Notes under the pieces: model-generated
The model's database searches: none
What the model saw: only the letters and a program-made list of their open reading frames with translations
What the model was told of the DNA's origin: nothing
Origin: Clostridia bacterium
GTDB lineage: Bacteria; Bacillota; Clostridia; Lachnospirales; Lachnospiraceae
Assembly (NCBI GenBank): GCA_026000755.1
Contig: BNZC01000014.1
Coordinates: forward strand, 1-34,591
Reading direction: 5' to 3'
DNA: 34,591 bases
In this document: positions 25,889 to 32,820 of the stretch, piece after piece
Layout of the letters: every line of letters begins with the position of its first letter
How positions within the stretch are numbered: the first letter of the stretch is position 1
Made by a program: the position numbers and the translations under genes

Positions 25889-25962
25889 GAGTGCAAGCGA
25901 GAAGAGCGTGCTTGCACGTTCGGCGAGCGACGAATTTTGCTCATGATTCGCAGAATCATGAG
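25888..25962 (+). repeat. Structured intergenic repeat A, copy 2
   Basis: This is the second copy of the 75-bp element at 10487-10561 (67 of 75 identical). Its third hairpin is CTCATGATTC/GAATCATGAG with a GCA loop. Relative to copy 1, two A-T pairs have become C-G pairs. It begins right after a strong -10 box, so this copy is very probably transcribed, as the leader of the tRNA-Gly precursor or as a separate small RNA. Confidence 0.87.
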
Positions 25963-25988
25963 ATAATCAATGAGTGGTTGAGCAATAT

Positions 25989-26059
25989 GCAGATATAGTT
26001 CATTGGTAGAATGCTAGCTTCCCAAGCTGGAGAGGCGGGTTCGATTCCCGTTATCTGCT
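25989..26059 (+). tRNA. tRNA-Gly (anticodon CCC)
   Basis: The cloverleaf is complete in 71 nt. The acceptor stem is GCAGATA/TATCTGC with discriminator T. The anticodon stem CTAGC/GCTGG encloses loop TTCCCAA, giving anticodon CCC. The T arm is GCGGG-TTCGATT-CCCGT. CCA is not encoded. It stands alone between recU and asnB. Confidence 0.95.
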
Positions 26060-26069
26060 GAAAAGTTTG

Positions 26070-26099
26070 AATAGTAACAGAAAAGCTGTCGTTACTATT
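26070..26099. other. Inverted repeat after tRNA-Gly with MITE-end sequence
   Basis: AATAGTAAC (26070-26078) and GTTACTATT (26091-26099) form a 9-bp stem 10 bp after the tRNA. The arms equal the outer 9 bp of the MITE-like element at 23915 but in outward order. It could be a tRNA terminator-like hairpin or the junction of two element relics. Confidence 0.5.
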
Positions 26100-26125
26100 T
26101 GCAAGGAATTTCATGTGTGGTATGA

Positions 26126-26253
26126 AAACGGTTGCCCACGCTATAAAAAAAGAACCTTCGAGCGAAATGGAGGGAAGACCCGGTGTATTTTCCCGGGGCT
26201 TGCCCGAAATGCTTTAAGCGAGGGTTCTTTTTTTATAGCGTGGGCAGCCGTTT
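26126..26253. repeat. Large palindrome at the 3' end of asnB
   Basis: Arms 26126-26156 and 26223-26253 pair over 31 bp with a single G-U wobble; inside the arms are GCCCACGCTATAAAAAAAG and its complement. The 66-nt loop has its own GC-rich inverted repeats (CCCGG/CCGGG). It ends 5 bp from the asnB stop, so it probably ends or protects the asnB transcript. Its size is far above a normal terminator and no target duplication is visible. Confidence 0.75.
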
Positions 26254-26257
26254 GGAA

Positions 26258-28087
26258 CTACACAGAAATCCGATACCGTTCCATCCAGTAATCAATTTGC
26301 AGTAAATAAGCAATCATCTGAGGTCCTGCCATCAGTTGCCCGTACCAAGGTCTGCCATAATCTTTTTTGCTCTCTAAAAAATCCAAAACTTTTTGTTTAT
26401 CTACAATCTGTAAGATGGGAGCATCCTTTTGTTCCAGCATAATTTTAAGGCGTGTACTTAATAATTTTTCATAGCCCACATCGTAGGTCTTTGGATAAGG
26501 GCTTTTCTTTCGATAGAGTATTTCAGGAGGGAGGTAACCCTTGGCAGCTTCAATTAAGAGACTTTTCGTTTGCCCATTTTTGCATTTCATTTCCCATGGC
26601 ACATTAAACACATATTCCAAAATGCGATAATCGGCATAAGGCACCCGAGCCTCTAAGCCGCAGTACATACTGGTGCGATCCGTGCGGTTTAAGAGGGTAG
26701 CCATAAACCAACGTACATTGAGCCATGCAATTTCCCGGCGGCGGGCTTCTGTGGGATTTTCCCCTGCAAGGCGAGGCGTTTGTGCCAGAGAACTTTCATA
26801 GGCGGATTGTGCATAATCGGCAATGTGATGTTTGGCAAGGAAATCATCACGCAACAAAGCAAGCCGGGGTTGCATATCATAGGACCAAGGAAAATGGTTT
26901 TTTGCCAAAAGATTTTCTCGGTGAAACCATGGATAGCCGCCGAAGATTTCATCGGCACATTCTCCCGTCAATGCCACATGGTGTGATTTTGATACCAGAG
27001 AGGAAAAATACAAGAGCGAAGACTCCACATCAGCCATACAGGGTAAATCCCTGGCGACTACGGCATCGAGTAAGCCGTCCGCCTGATGCAAACTATCGCA
27101 CTCCAAATACGAGTGGGAGCTTCCAATATGTGCCGCCATAATATCTACAAAGGGGCGGTCAAGGGAGGATTGAAAATCATTGGGGCGAAAATTCTTGTCA
27201 TTTCCGCAAAAATCAAAGGAAAAGGTGGAAAGGTCCCCTCCCCGTTCGTTCAAATGACGACTTGCAATAGCGGAAATCAGACTGCTGTCTAAGCCGCCGG
27301 ACAAGAAACTGCAAATAGGCACATCCGAAACCATTTGCCGAATGACGGAATCCGACACCAAATCCGACACCTTTTCTACGGTTTGTGCATAGCTGTCGGT
27401 GTGAGGAACTGCCGTAAGTTGCCAATAAGTCCTATCTTGCAAATTAGAATCCTTGATAAGTAAGTAATGCCCGGGCAGAACCTCTTTCATGTCCGCAAAT
27501 AAGCCATGTCCGGGAGTGCGTGCAGGACCAAGCCCAAAGACCTCGCCGAAGCTTTCCTCATTTAATCGGGGGCGTATCCCGAAAGCGAACAGAGCCTTTG
27601 GTTCCGAACCAAAGAGGAAGGAATCATTTGCCCATTGATAAAACAAAGGCTTAACACCCAGATGATCTCGTGCCAATAACAGATGATCCAGACGAGAATC
27701 GTAAATTGCAAAGGCAAAAATACCATTTAATTCGGACAGGCAATCAGCCCCCAGAGCAAGGTAGGCATTTAAGATTACTTCGGTGTCACTATCGGTTTCC
27801 CATGTCAGAGGATACGGGCGAAGCCGTGCTTTTATTTCTTTGGTATTATAGAGTTCCCCATTATAGGAAATGCAGCAACGTTCCTTTTCCATGGGTTGAT
27901 GTCCCCCGACAGGGTCTATGATGGAAAGTCTGCTGTGAGCAAGTCCGCAGTGATTTGATAGCCAAAGTCCATTGTCATCAGGACCCCGGCGAAGCAAGCT
28001 GTCCTTCATTTTTATGAGTTTGACCGCCCAGAGCGGGTCTTTGGTGTAATTGAATTTCGTTTGATAAAAACCGGAAATACCGCACAT
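26258..28087 (-). CDS. asnB: Asparagine synthetase B, glutamine-hydrolysing
   Basis: This 609-residue enzyme makes asparagine from aspartate, ATP and glutamine. The N-terminal Ntn glutaminase domain begins MCGISGFY with nucleophile Cys2 and continues 'RRGPDDNG', 'HSRLSIID' and 'ISYNGELYN'. The C-terminal ATP-pyrophosphatase domain has the P-loop 'CSFLSGGLDSSLI' and 'TGECADEIFGGYPWF', with 'EARVPYADYRILEYVF' near the end. AGGAGG lies 6 nt before ATG 28087. It is monocistronic: a structured repeat separates it from dpaB and a 31-bp palindrome lies after its stop. Confidence 0.95.
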   Translation of the reverse strand: MCGISGFYQTKFNYTKDPLWAVKLIKMKDSLLRRGPDDNGLWLSNHCGLAHSRLSIIDPVGGHQPMEKERCCISYNGELYNTKEIKARLRPYPLTWETDSDTEVILNAYLALGADCLSELNGIFAFAIYDSRLDHLLLARDHLGVKPLFYQWANDSFLFGSEPKALFAFGIRPRLNEESFGEVFGLGPARTPGHGLFADMKEVLPGHYLLIKDSNLQDRTYWQLTAVPHTDSYAQTVEKVSDLVSDSVIRQMVSDVPICSFLSGGLDSSLISAIASRHLNERGGDLSTFSFDFCGNDKNFRPNDFQSSLDRPFVDIMAAHIGSSHSYLECDSLHQADGLLDAVVARDLPCMADVESSLLYFSSLVSKSHHVALTGECADEIFGGYPWFHRENLLAKNHFPWSYDMQPRLALLRDDFLAKHHIADYAQSAYESSLAQTPRLAGENPTEARRREIAWLNVRWFMATLLNRTDRTSMYCGLEARVPYADYRILEYVFNVPWEMKCKNGQTKSLLIEAAKGYLPPEILYRKKSPYPKTYDVGYEKLLSTRLKIMLEQKDAPILQIVDKQKVLDFLESKKDYGRPWYGQLMAGPQMIAYLLQIDYWMERYRISV

Positions 28088-28125
28088 AAAAATCCTCCTA
28101 ATTAAATTTACGGGTTAAAAAGAAT

Positions 28126-28257
28126 GTTACTGCCTGGCAGTAACCATTCTGCGAGGTGTTTTGCAAAGCAAAACCCGAGTAATTCATGCGCCAAATCGCA
28201 TTTTTGAGATTTGTGTGCATAATTGTTATTGTCCAGTGTTTTATACCGGACAATAAC
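28126..28257. repeat. Diverged relative of the 23915 MITE-like element (reverse orientation)
   Basis: The 132-bp segment between asnB and dpaB has hairpin ends GTTACTGCC/GGCAGTAAC (28126-28144) and GTTATTGTCC/GGACAATAAC (28225-28257). Its part 28153-28205, read in reverse complement, matches 24020-24072 at 47 of 53 positions. In the shared hairpin GTTTTTC/GAAAAAC the T-A pair is G-C here (GTTTTGC/GCAAAAC), a compensatory change. No flanking target duplication is seen. It may serve as the terminator of dpaB, whose stop is 22 bp away. Confidence 0.75.
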
Positions 28258-28279
28258 AACTGCCCCGTATAATTTCTCC

Positions 28280-28888
28280 CTACACAGCAACTACAGGACT
28301 TGGACTTTGTATCACAGGCTGTATTTGCTTATGCTCCAATGCTTTTCCAATCGTATCCGGCAAAAAATCAATATGTGCCACCATGGAATTTGGTTTTGCC
28401 ACATAATTATCCTGACCGAAAGGTACAAAATAAATATTTTTTGTATTTAGCAAAATGCCGATATTTTTCAGATTCATGCCCAAGGCATCGTTGGTGGATA
28501 AGAAAATGACTAAGGGTTTATTGTTCCGTAAATGGGATTTTGCCGCCATGAGTACCGGGGTATCGGAAATGCCATTGGCAAGCTTTGACAGGGTATTTCC
28601 CGTGCAGGGGGCAATGACTAAAATATCAAGCATGGCTTTAGGACCTATGGGTTCCGCCCCGGGAATCGTAATAATGGGAACCTTTCCCGTAATGTCCTTG
28701 GCACGGTTAATAAATTCTTGGCAATTGCCAAATCTGGTATCAATTGAGGCGGCGTGGTTGGAAAATATGGTGTGCAGGTTTGCGCCCTTATCCGCTAAAT
28801 ATCGTATGGCTTCAAATACTTTCTCATAGGTGCAAAAGGAACCGGTTAGTGCGATTCCAATATTTTTTCCATGGAAACCATATTCCAT
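28280..28888 (-). CDS. dpaB: Dipicolinate synthase subunit B
   Basis: This 202-residue flavoprotein-family subunit works with DpaA to oxidise a dihydrodipicolinate-pathway intermediate to dipicolinic acid, the spore-core solute. The Rossmann-like fold shows 'IGIALTGSFCTYEKVFEAI', 'FSNHAASIDTRFG', 'LVIAPCTGNTLSKLANGISDTPVLMAAKSHLRN' (cut into family blocks) and 'NIYFVPFGQDN'. AGGAGGT lies 5 nt before ATG 28888. It follows dpaA after 84 bp (spoVFA-spoVFB order, as in Bacillus). Expression is expected in the mother cell late in sporulation. Confidence 0.94.
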   Translation of the reverse strand: MEYGFHGKNIGIALTGSFCTYEKVFEAIRYLADKGANLHTIFSNHAASIDTRFGNCQEFINRAKDITGKVPIITIPGAEPIGPKAMLDILVIAPCTGNTLSKLANGISDTPVLMAAKSHLRNNKPLVIFLSTNDALGMNLKNIGILLNTKNIYFVPFGQDNYVAKPNSMVAHIDFLPDTIGKALEHKQIQPVIQSPSPVVAV

Positions 28889-28972
28889 AGGACACCTCCT
28901 TTTGGCAAAACAGTATGATTGCTCGGCGAAAATCGCTGCGAGACAATACGTGAATCATTTTAGCAAACATAA

Positions 28973-29929
28973 TTAAAACAATGCTGTTTTTAGAGAATTT
29001 CCCAATAATTTACCCGATTCCCTTGGCGCAAAGCGGCCGGGAATACCGGGGCATAATACGGATTTTAGCTGTAATTGTTCCGTAAGTATAAAGTCAAATC
29101 CATAGGGAACAGAGGCAATATCAAACAAGACACAGTCCTTTGGCAAAGCCATGAGCTGTTCTTTCGATAAAATTCGATCCGGTATGGTATTGATTACGAT
29201 GTCATAGGGTAAATCAGAACCCGAAAGTTCCTCTTGTGAAATAGGGGAAAAGCCCATGGAATACGCACTTAGACTTGCAGATTCATTGGAATCAAACACC
29301 CTTAGTTTTGAAGTGAAAAATTTTAGCCGTTTTCCGATTTCTTTTCCGCAACGCCCAAAGCCCAACAGCAGTATGGAACAGTCTGTCAGGGAAAAAGGCG
29401 TTTCGTAAATAAGGCAAGCCAACAAGCCCTCGGCGGTTAAAGCGGCATTGCGTAAATTTAAGATGGGATCTTCTAAAAAATCAAAGAGGACAATCTTTTT
29501 TTTCAGAGCGGCGTGTGCAAAGTTTTTATCTATCCCACCGCCTGCTAAGATTTGCCAAGGCTGCAAGAGAGAAAGGAGCGTTTCTAAGGAGAGAGGAGCG
29601 TTTTTTGTATCACCGAATAAGACTTGATGTTCGGCATCCGGCAAAGGCTTTTCATTTTCCCGACAGGGAATTGCATCTTGTGTAGGTTTCCCACACCAGA
29701 GAGAGACTCCGTCCTTGGAAAATGGCATAGGTCCTACAATGAGCCTTGCATCCTCTAAGGCAGCTTTTAGTGAATCGGCAAAGCGTAGCTTCTTTTGGAA
29801 ATCAAGGGAGTCATGGGGAAAAGGAAAGGTGTCGTAGCAGATGACATCATAGCCTTCCTTTATCATATAATCCGCCAGATAATACTGGCGCAAATCACCG
29901 CCTAATATTGCAATCGTTTGGGAGGGCAT
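28973..29929 (-). CDS. dpaA: Dipicolinate synthase subunit A
   Basis: This 318-residue NAD(P)-binding subunit of dipicolinate synthase has an N-terminal domain 'IAILGGDLRQYYLADYMIKEG' and a second Rossmann domain 'ILLLGFGRCGKEIGKRL', with 'VINTIPDRIL' and 'CPGIPGRFAPRESGKLLG' near the end. ATG 29929 is chosen because CGGAGAA lies 6 nt upstream; an in-frame ATG at 29956 adds nine residues before it. A sigma-K-like promoter lies 30-59 bp upstream. Its presence, with dpaB, is the best sign that the organism forms endospores. Confidence 0.94.
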   Translation of the reverse strand: MPSQTIAILGGDLRQYYLADYMIKEGYDVICYDTFPFPHDSLDFQKKLRFADSLKAALEDARLIVGPMPFSKDGVSLWCGKPTQDAIPCRENEKPLPDAEHQVLFGDTKNAPLSLETLLSLLQPWQILAGGGIDKNFAHAALKKKIVLFDFLEDPILNLRNAALTAEGLLACLIYETPFSLTDCSILLLGFGRCGKEIGKRLKFFTSKLRVFDSNESASLSAYSMGFSPISQEELSGSDLPYDIVINTIPDRILSKEQLMALPKDCVLFDIASVPYGFDFILTEQLQLKSVLCPGIPGRFAPRESGKLLGNSLKTALF

Positions 29930-29958
29930 GGCATTTCTCCGAAAAAACACATTCAAGA

Positions 29959-29988
29959 CAATATATGCAGGAGGGAGAGAGAAAGTAC
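29959..29988 (-). promoter_or_regulatory. Putative sigma-K promoter of dpaAB
   Basis: Read on the minus strand, the -35 core AC (29986-29985) is followed after 17 bp by CATATATTG (29967-29959), close to the sigma-K consensus CATAnnnTA with one mismatch. Position about 30 bp before the start and the mother-cell role of dipicolinate synthesis fit this. Confidence 0.5.
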
Positions 29989-30097
29989 CTGTTTGATGAG
30001 CGTGTTGTAATTATTTGGAGTTTTGGGCAAAATCTTTTTCTTCTTTTTTGTTTTTTGGTATAATAGAGATAGAGTGAGAAGAGGTGAAAATAAATGT

Positions 30098-30184
30098 ATG
30101 AGGCAAGGAGCACGCCAAAGAGATATTGAAAAAGAAATACTTCGGTATCAATCCTATGTTAACTTTCTTCATCAGGAGGAGTAA
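30098..30184 (+). CDS. Possible 28-residue peptide
   Basis: A short frame reading MRQGARQRDIEKEILRYQSY and ending NFLHQEE lies in the 373-bp gap between dpaA and the RRNPP-type regulator. A TATAAT box (30059-30064) and GAGGTG (30080-30085) lie upstream, though the spacing to the ATG is long (12 nt) and no clear -35 is present. The product would be a charged amphipathic helix. It converges on the regulator gene. I see nothing else in this gap besides the dpaA promoter. It may not be a gene. Confidence 0.3.
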   Translation: MRQGARQRDIEKEILRYQSYVNFLHQEE

Positions 30185-30302
30185 TTAGCTGTTCTTAATG
30201 TTTTGAATTTTTATATAGAACAGCAGGAGTAGCTTGTCAGCAGTCCAAAATGCGGTTGCGTGTGAATAATCCAAGCATGCCGTATGTATCACCTATATTC
30301 TA

Positions 30303-31250
30303 TCAATCGTCAAAATCACGAAAAACAAGATGATATTTATCCTCTGCTTCCTGCCGTACTGCTTTTGCAAGATCCGTTTGCTTACAGACCTGAAGAAGAG
30401 AAATCGCCTGTACATAGAGAGGTTTCGCTTGTTTGAGATCGCCCGTCTCTGCAATTGCACTTGCTTTTTTAGTCATTAGATAAGGCAAGACCTGGAGTTT
30501 TCCATATTCCACACAGCAATCAATGCCCAGAGTGCAGAATTTTATCAGTTCTTTTCGCTGTGAAAGAATCGATTCCATCATTTTTACAAGGTTATAGAGC
30601 ATCATGGGATAGCGTTTTGCTCGTTCTTCTACGTCTAAGAGGGGCTGTTCCAGATACGACATTAGGGATTTTAAGATCTTTAAGCCCGCAAGCTGCTCTC
30701 CTCTGTCATAAAGATTACAGCCAATGGCACTTAGTATGTCCATCTCATCATAGGTCAACAGCTTTCTTTGCCCAAAGGGCTTTTTTTCATTAAATTTTGG
30801 TATGGTAATACGAATTGCCTCAACGAGCAATTCATATGCTTTTTCTAAATCATCTTCTGTATGGCGGCAATAAATGGCCTTGACGAATAAGAGGTACTGC
30901 TTTTCCAAGCCTTGTTTTGCATCTTTTAAGTCAATCTTGCCCTCCAGTTCCGCAATGGCATCCGCCATATATTCAAATTCAAAGTGACTGATCATACCCG
31001 TAATTTTGCGAGTCAGGCGATACAGCTCCATATCCTGTTTGCTAATATAGGCACTACAGACCGTGGTAGGTATGCCAAGTTTTTGCATTAAGCTGTCAAA
31101 AATCAATCTTGACGGTGCGTGTTCGCTATTTTCGATTCTGGATAAGGTCGAAACACTGCAAACTTGATCACACAAGATTTCCTGAGTATATCCCCTGTCT
31201 TTCCGAATATCTCGAATCATATCTCCTACCGTATAGCTAGCCATTGTCAT
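30303..31250 (-). CDS. HTH/TPR transcriptional regulator of RRNPP type
   Basis: This 315-residue cytoplasmic regulator has an N-terminal HTH_3 (XRE) domain at about 5-62 ('VGDMIRDIRKDRGYTQEILC', 'VSTLSRIENSEHAPS') and then a helical region of about 250 residues with TPR-like pairs, for example 'KYPMMLYNLVKMM'-type helices and 'AETGDLKQAKPLYVQAISLL'. This is the architecture of Rgg, PlcR, PrgX and NprR, which bind re-imported signal peptides. ATG 31250 (AGGAG 4 nt upstream) and ATG 31244 (10 nt) are both possible. It is divergent from a 48-codon secreted peptide gene 284 bp away, the expected cognate signal. The ligand and targets are inferred only. Confidence 0.85.
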   Translation of the reverse strand: MTMASYTVGDMIRDIRKDRGYTQEILCDQVCSVSTLSRIENSEHAPSRLIFDSLMQKLGIPTTVCSAYISKQDMELYRLTRKITGMISHFEFEYMADAIAELEGKIDLKDAKQGLEKQYLLFVKAIYCRHTEDDLEKAYELLVEAIRITIPKFNEKKPFGQRKLLTYDEMDILSAIGCNLYDRGEQLAGLKILKSLMSYLEQPLLDVEERAKRYPMMLYNLVKMMESILSQRKELIKFCTLGIDCCVEYGKLQVLPYLMTKKASAIAETGDLKQAKPLYVQAISLLQVCKQTDLAKAVRQEAEDKYHLVFRDFDD

Positions 31251-31432
31251 CTTTCTCCTTTTGTACGTTTGTTGAAAAACAACTATATCTATTTGCATCC
31301 TTTGAATATTTTTTTTCTGGTATAAAAGCTATTGCTGTTTTGCAAAAAAAACCAAAACTAAGCATTTCATGCAAATAATGTTTTCATCAAACGCTCTGGT
31401 ATTTGGATTATATCTGTTATAGAATAACAACA

Positions 31433-31480
31433 GGTGATCACCCTACTATATAATAAACAAAAAACTCTTTGTTTATTATA
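31433..31480 (+). promoter_or_regulatory. Palindromic operator-like region before the pro-peptide gene
   Basis: The perfect palindrome GGTGATCACC (31433-31442) is followed by a TATAAT -10 box (31449-31454) that is itself inside a 13-bp inverted repeat, TATAATAAACAAA (31449-31461) and TTTGTTTATTATA (31468-31480). No good -35 box is present 17 bp upstream, which suits an activator-dependent promoter. GTTAT/ATAAC just upstream is another small repeat. These are candidate binding sites for the divergent regulator. Confidence 0.5.
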
Positions 31481-31534
31481 CCATAAAAAATAGCCGAAAG
31501 ATAGGCTCAGTTGAAAAATATGGAGGGATTTAGC

Positions 31535-31681
31535 ATGAAAAAATCAAAAAAAGTAGGTATCACAGTATCTCTAATCGCAATGCTGTTATTTATAGGTGTT
31601 GTGGCTCCCGGTGCTGTCAGTGCAGTACAAGGAGGCCAAACAGTTGCTGTGGAGACTCCGTGGGTTTACACTGTCGTCTAG
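31535..31681 (+). CDS. Secreted 48-residue pro-peptide, candidate quorum-sensing signal
   Basis: The frame is too short for routine gene finding but well supported. GGAGGG lies 8 nt before ATG 31535. The product begins MKKSKKVG, continues with a hydrophobic core (ITVSLIAMLLFIGVVAPGA) and a likely signal-peptidase site VSA|V at about residue 30, and ends with an 18-residue tail QGGQTVAVETPWVYTVV. This is the layout of RRNPP pro-peptides, whose C-terminal 5-10 residues become the signal after export and trimming. It faces away from the HTH/TPR regulator across a palindrome-rich promoter. I know no named family with this tail. A small bacteriocin or secreted structural peptide is the main alternative. 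Confidence 0.75.
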   Translation: MKKSKKVGITVSLIAMLLFIGVVAPGAVSAVQGGQTVAVETPWVYTVV

Positions 31682-31687
31682 CACTTG

Positions 31688-31779
31688 AATAACTGCCGTA
31701 ATGCAGCACCACAGCATTACAACAACAGAGTTATTAGAACATAGCGGAGAAAATATTTACGCAAAAGGTAAATATTTTC
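31688..31779 (+). other. Nested hairpins downstream of the pro-peptide gene
   Basis: AATAACT (31688-31694) pairs with AGTTATT (31729-31735), enclosing GTAATGC/GCATTAC. A separate perfect 12-bp hairpin GAAAATATTTAC (31749-31760) / GTAAATATTTTC (31768-31779) with a 7-nt loop follows. The first is probably a 3' UTR structure of the peptide mRNA. A strong AAGGAGG at about 31798 has no correctly spaced start codon; beyond that I see nothing in 31780-31999. Confidence 0.5.
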
Positions 31780-31999
31780 AAACAGAACACAGAAAAAGGA
31801 GGATTTCATCTATAAAACATGGCATTACATAGACTCGGATATGACATGAGGAAATAGAGGAATCATGATATATCTGAGTCTTATCTGCCATAGAAAGAAC
31901 CTTATTGTGATGAGCAGAAAGAGGACAGGTTGTCGATCTGTTGCGGATGGACCCCATCGTTTCGCACCCACGTATCTTAGTAAAATTAGGAGTGAGCTT

Positions 32000-32548
32000 A
32001 TGGTATTATATGACCCAAAGAATTACATAGGAGAGTTTGTATCGGATATCCATGGTGAGAGTGAATCTTATGCCTTGGCATATGCAGAGTTGATTTCATC
32101 TGCATATGGGATGCCATGTACGGCAGGAAAGATTTCAGAATATTTACACGGTAGTATATTTAGCGAAAATAAAAAGTCTTCCGCCACAACTATATCACCC
32201 TACGTGATGCTTTCCTCAATCAAAAAATCAATATCAGAAAATAAAGCACTTATCGTGCTTCATTCTCATCCGCCTTATGGGACTTATCCGATCCGTGCAA
32301 GAAAGAAAACGGGTAGGATTAAAGGCGCAAGGTTTTCAGAACAGGATTGGCGATTTATAAAATCGGTTGTTGAGGTTTATGGGAAGCTAACAAAATCAAT
32401 TTTAATTGTGCCTTGCCCTATTTGCTTCGCTGTATTCGATAAGGAATCTTATCAAGCCGTTTCTTGGAATAATGGCAGTTATGCAGACTTTACTTTTCCT
32501 GATGCCAGTCAAATATGGAATCCACATTTTTTGAAGGAAGTAAATTGA
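32000..32548 (+). CDS. JAMM/MPN-like metalloprotease-type protein
   Basis: This 182-residue protein has no signal peptide. It shows a JAMM-like metal motif: H88-S-H90 (VLHSHPPYG) and S113-x-x-D116 (FSEQD), with a long basic insertion (RARKKTGRIKG) between them instead of the usual seven residues. An upstream acidic residue is likely supplied by the N-terminal 'SDIHGESESYALAYAEL' region. Members of this fold remove ubiquitin-like or peptide tags in prokaryotes. ATG 32000 is chosen because AGGAG lies 8 nt upstream; the frame stays open to an ATG at 31865 without motifs. It follows the peptide gene on the same strand and may be a regulated target. The function is unknown. Confidence 0.65.
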   Translation: MVLYDPKNYIGEFVSDIHGESESYALAYAELISSAYGMPCTAGKISEYLHGSIFSENKKSSATTISPYVMLSSIKKSISENKALIVLHSHPPYGTYPIRARKKTGRIKGARFSEQDWRFIKSVVEVYGKLTKSILIVPCPICFAVFDKESYQAVSWNNGSYADFTFPDASQIWNPHFLKEVN

Positions 32549-32552
32549 TTTA

Positions 32553-32582
32553 TGGAACGTAGGCTTGCGCTCACAGTATAAT
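32553..32582 (+). promoter_or_regulatory. Possible promoter before the 37-codon peptide
   Basis: TATAAT (32577-32582) has a weak -35 match TGGAAC (32553-32558) at an 18-bp spacing. It lies immediately after the JAMM-like gene and 26 bp before the small frame. Confidence 0.4.
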
Positions 32583-32608
32583 CTATCTTAAGAGAAAGGA
32601 AAAGTATA

Positions 32609-32722
32609 ATGAACCCTATGTTTTCATTATACAAGGTAAATATGCCCTATAATGCGTATCGAAACCTCGAAATTATTTTAGTTTTTTGCATTTTTGTTGT
32701 TTGGATTTATCCTGCACAATAG
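32609..32722 (+). CDS. Possible 37-residue membrane peptide
   Basis: The frame begins MNPMFSLYKVNMPYNAYR and continues with one strongly hydrophobic segment, IILVFCIFVVWIY, then PAQ and stop. AAAGGA lies 11 nt upstream and a TATAAT box further up. It is directly before a LytTR response regulator, a place where peptide or sensor genes are often found, but it lacks the Cys/Ser core and acidic tail expected of AgrD. It could also be a remnant of a deleted membrane sensor gene. Confidence 0.38.
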   Translation: MNPMFSLYKVNMPYNAYRNLEIILVFCIFVVWIYPAQ

Positions 32723-32820
32723 GAGAGGGCACGATGTGCGGGAGTACGCTTTTTTACTGCAAACGGCATTTTTATTGTGGACATATTTCTATTAAAAAAC
32801 AGCATGGGAAGTGGGGAAGC

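Noticed and set aside
30094..30129. 11-codon frame MYEARSTPKRY
   Set aside because: Too short to support; the overlapping 28-codon frame is the better candidate.
31798..31857. 12-codon frame after a strong AAGGAGG
   Set aside because: The ATG at 31819 is about 16 nt from the site, too far, and the peptide has no recognisable character.
31865..31999. 45-residue N-terminal extension of the JAMM-like protein
   Set aside because: No motif lies in it, and AGGAG with good spacing supports ATG 32000; the extension overlaps intergenic-looking sequence.
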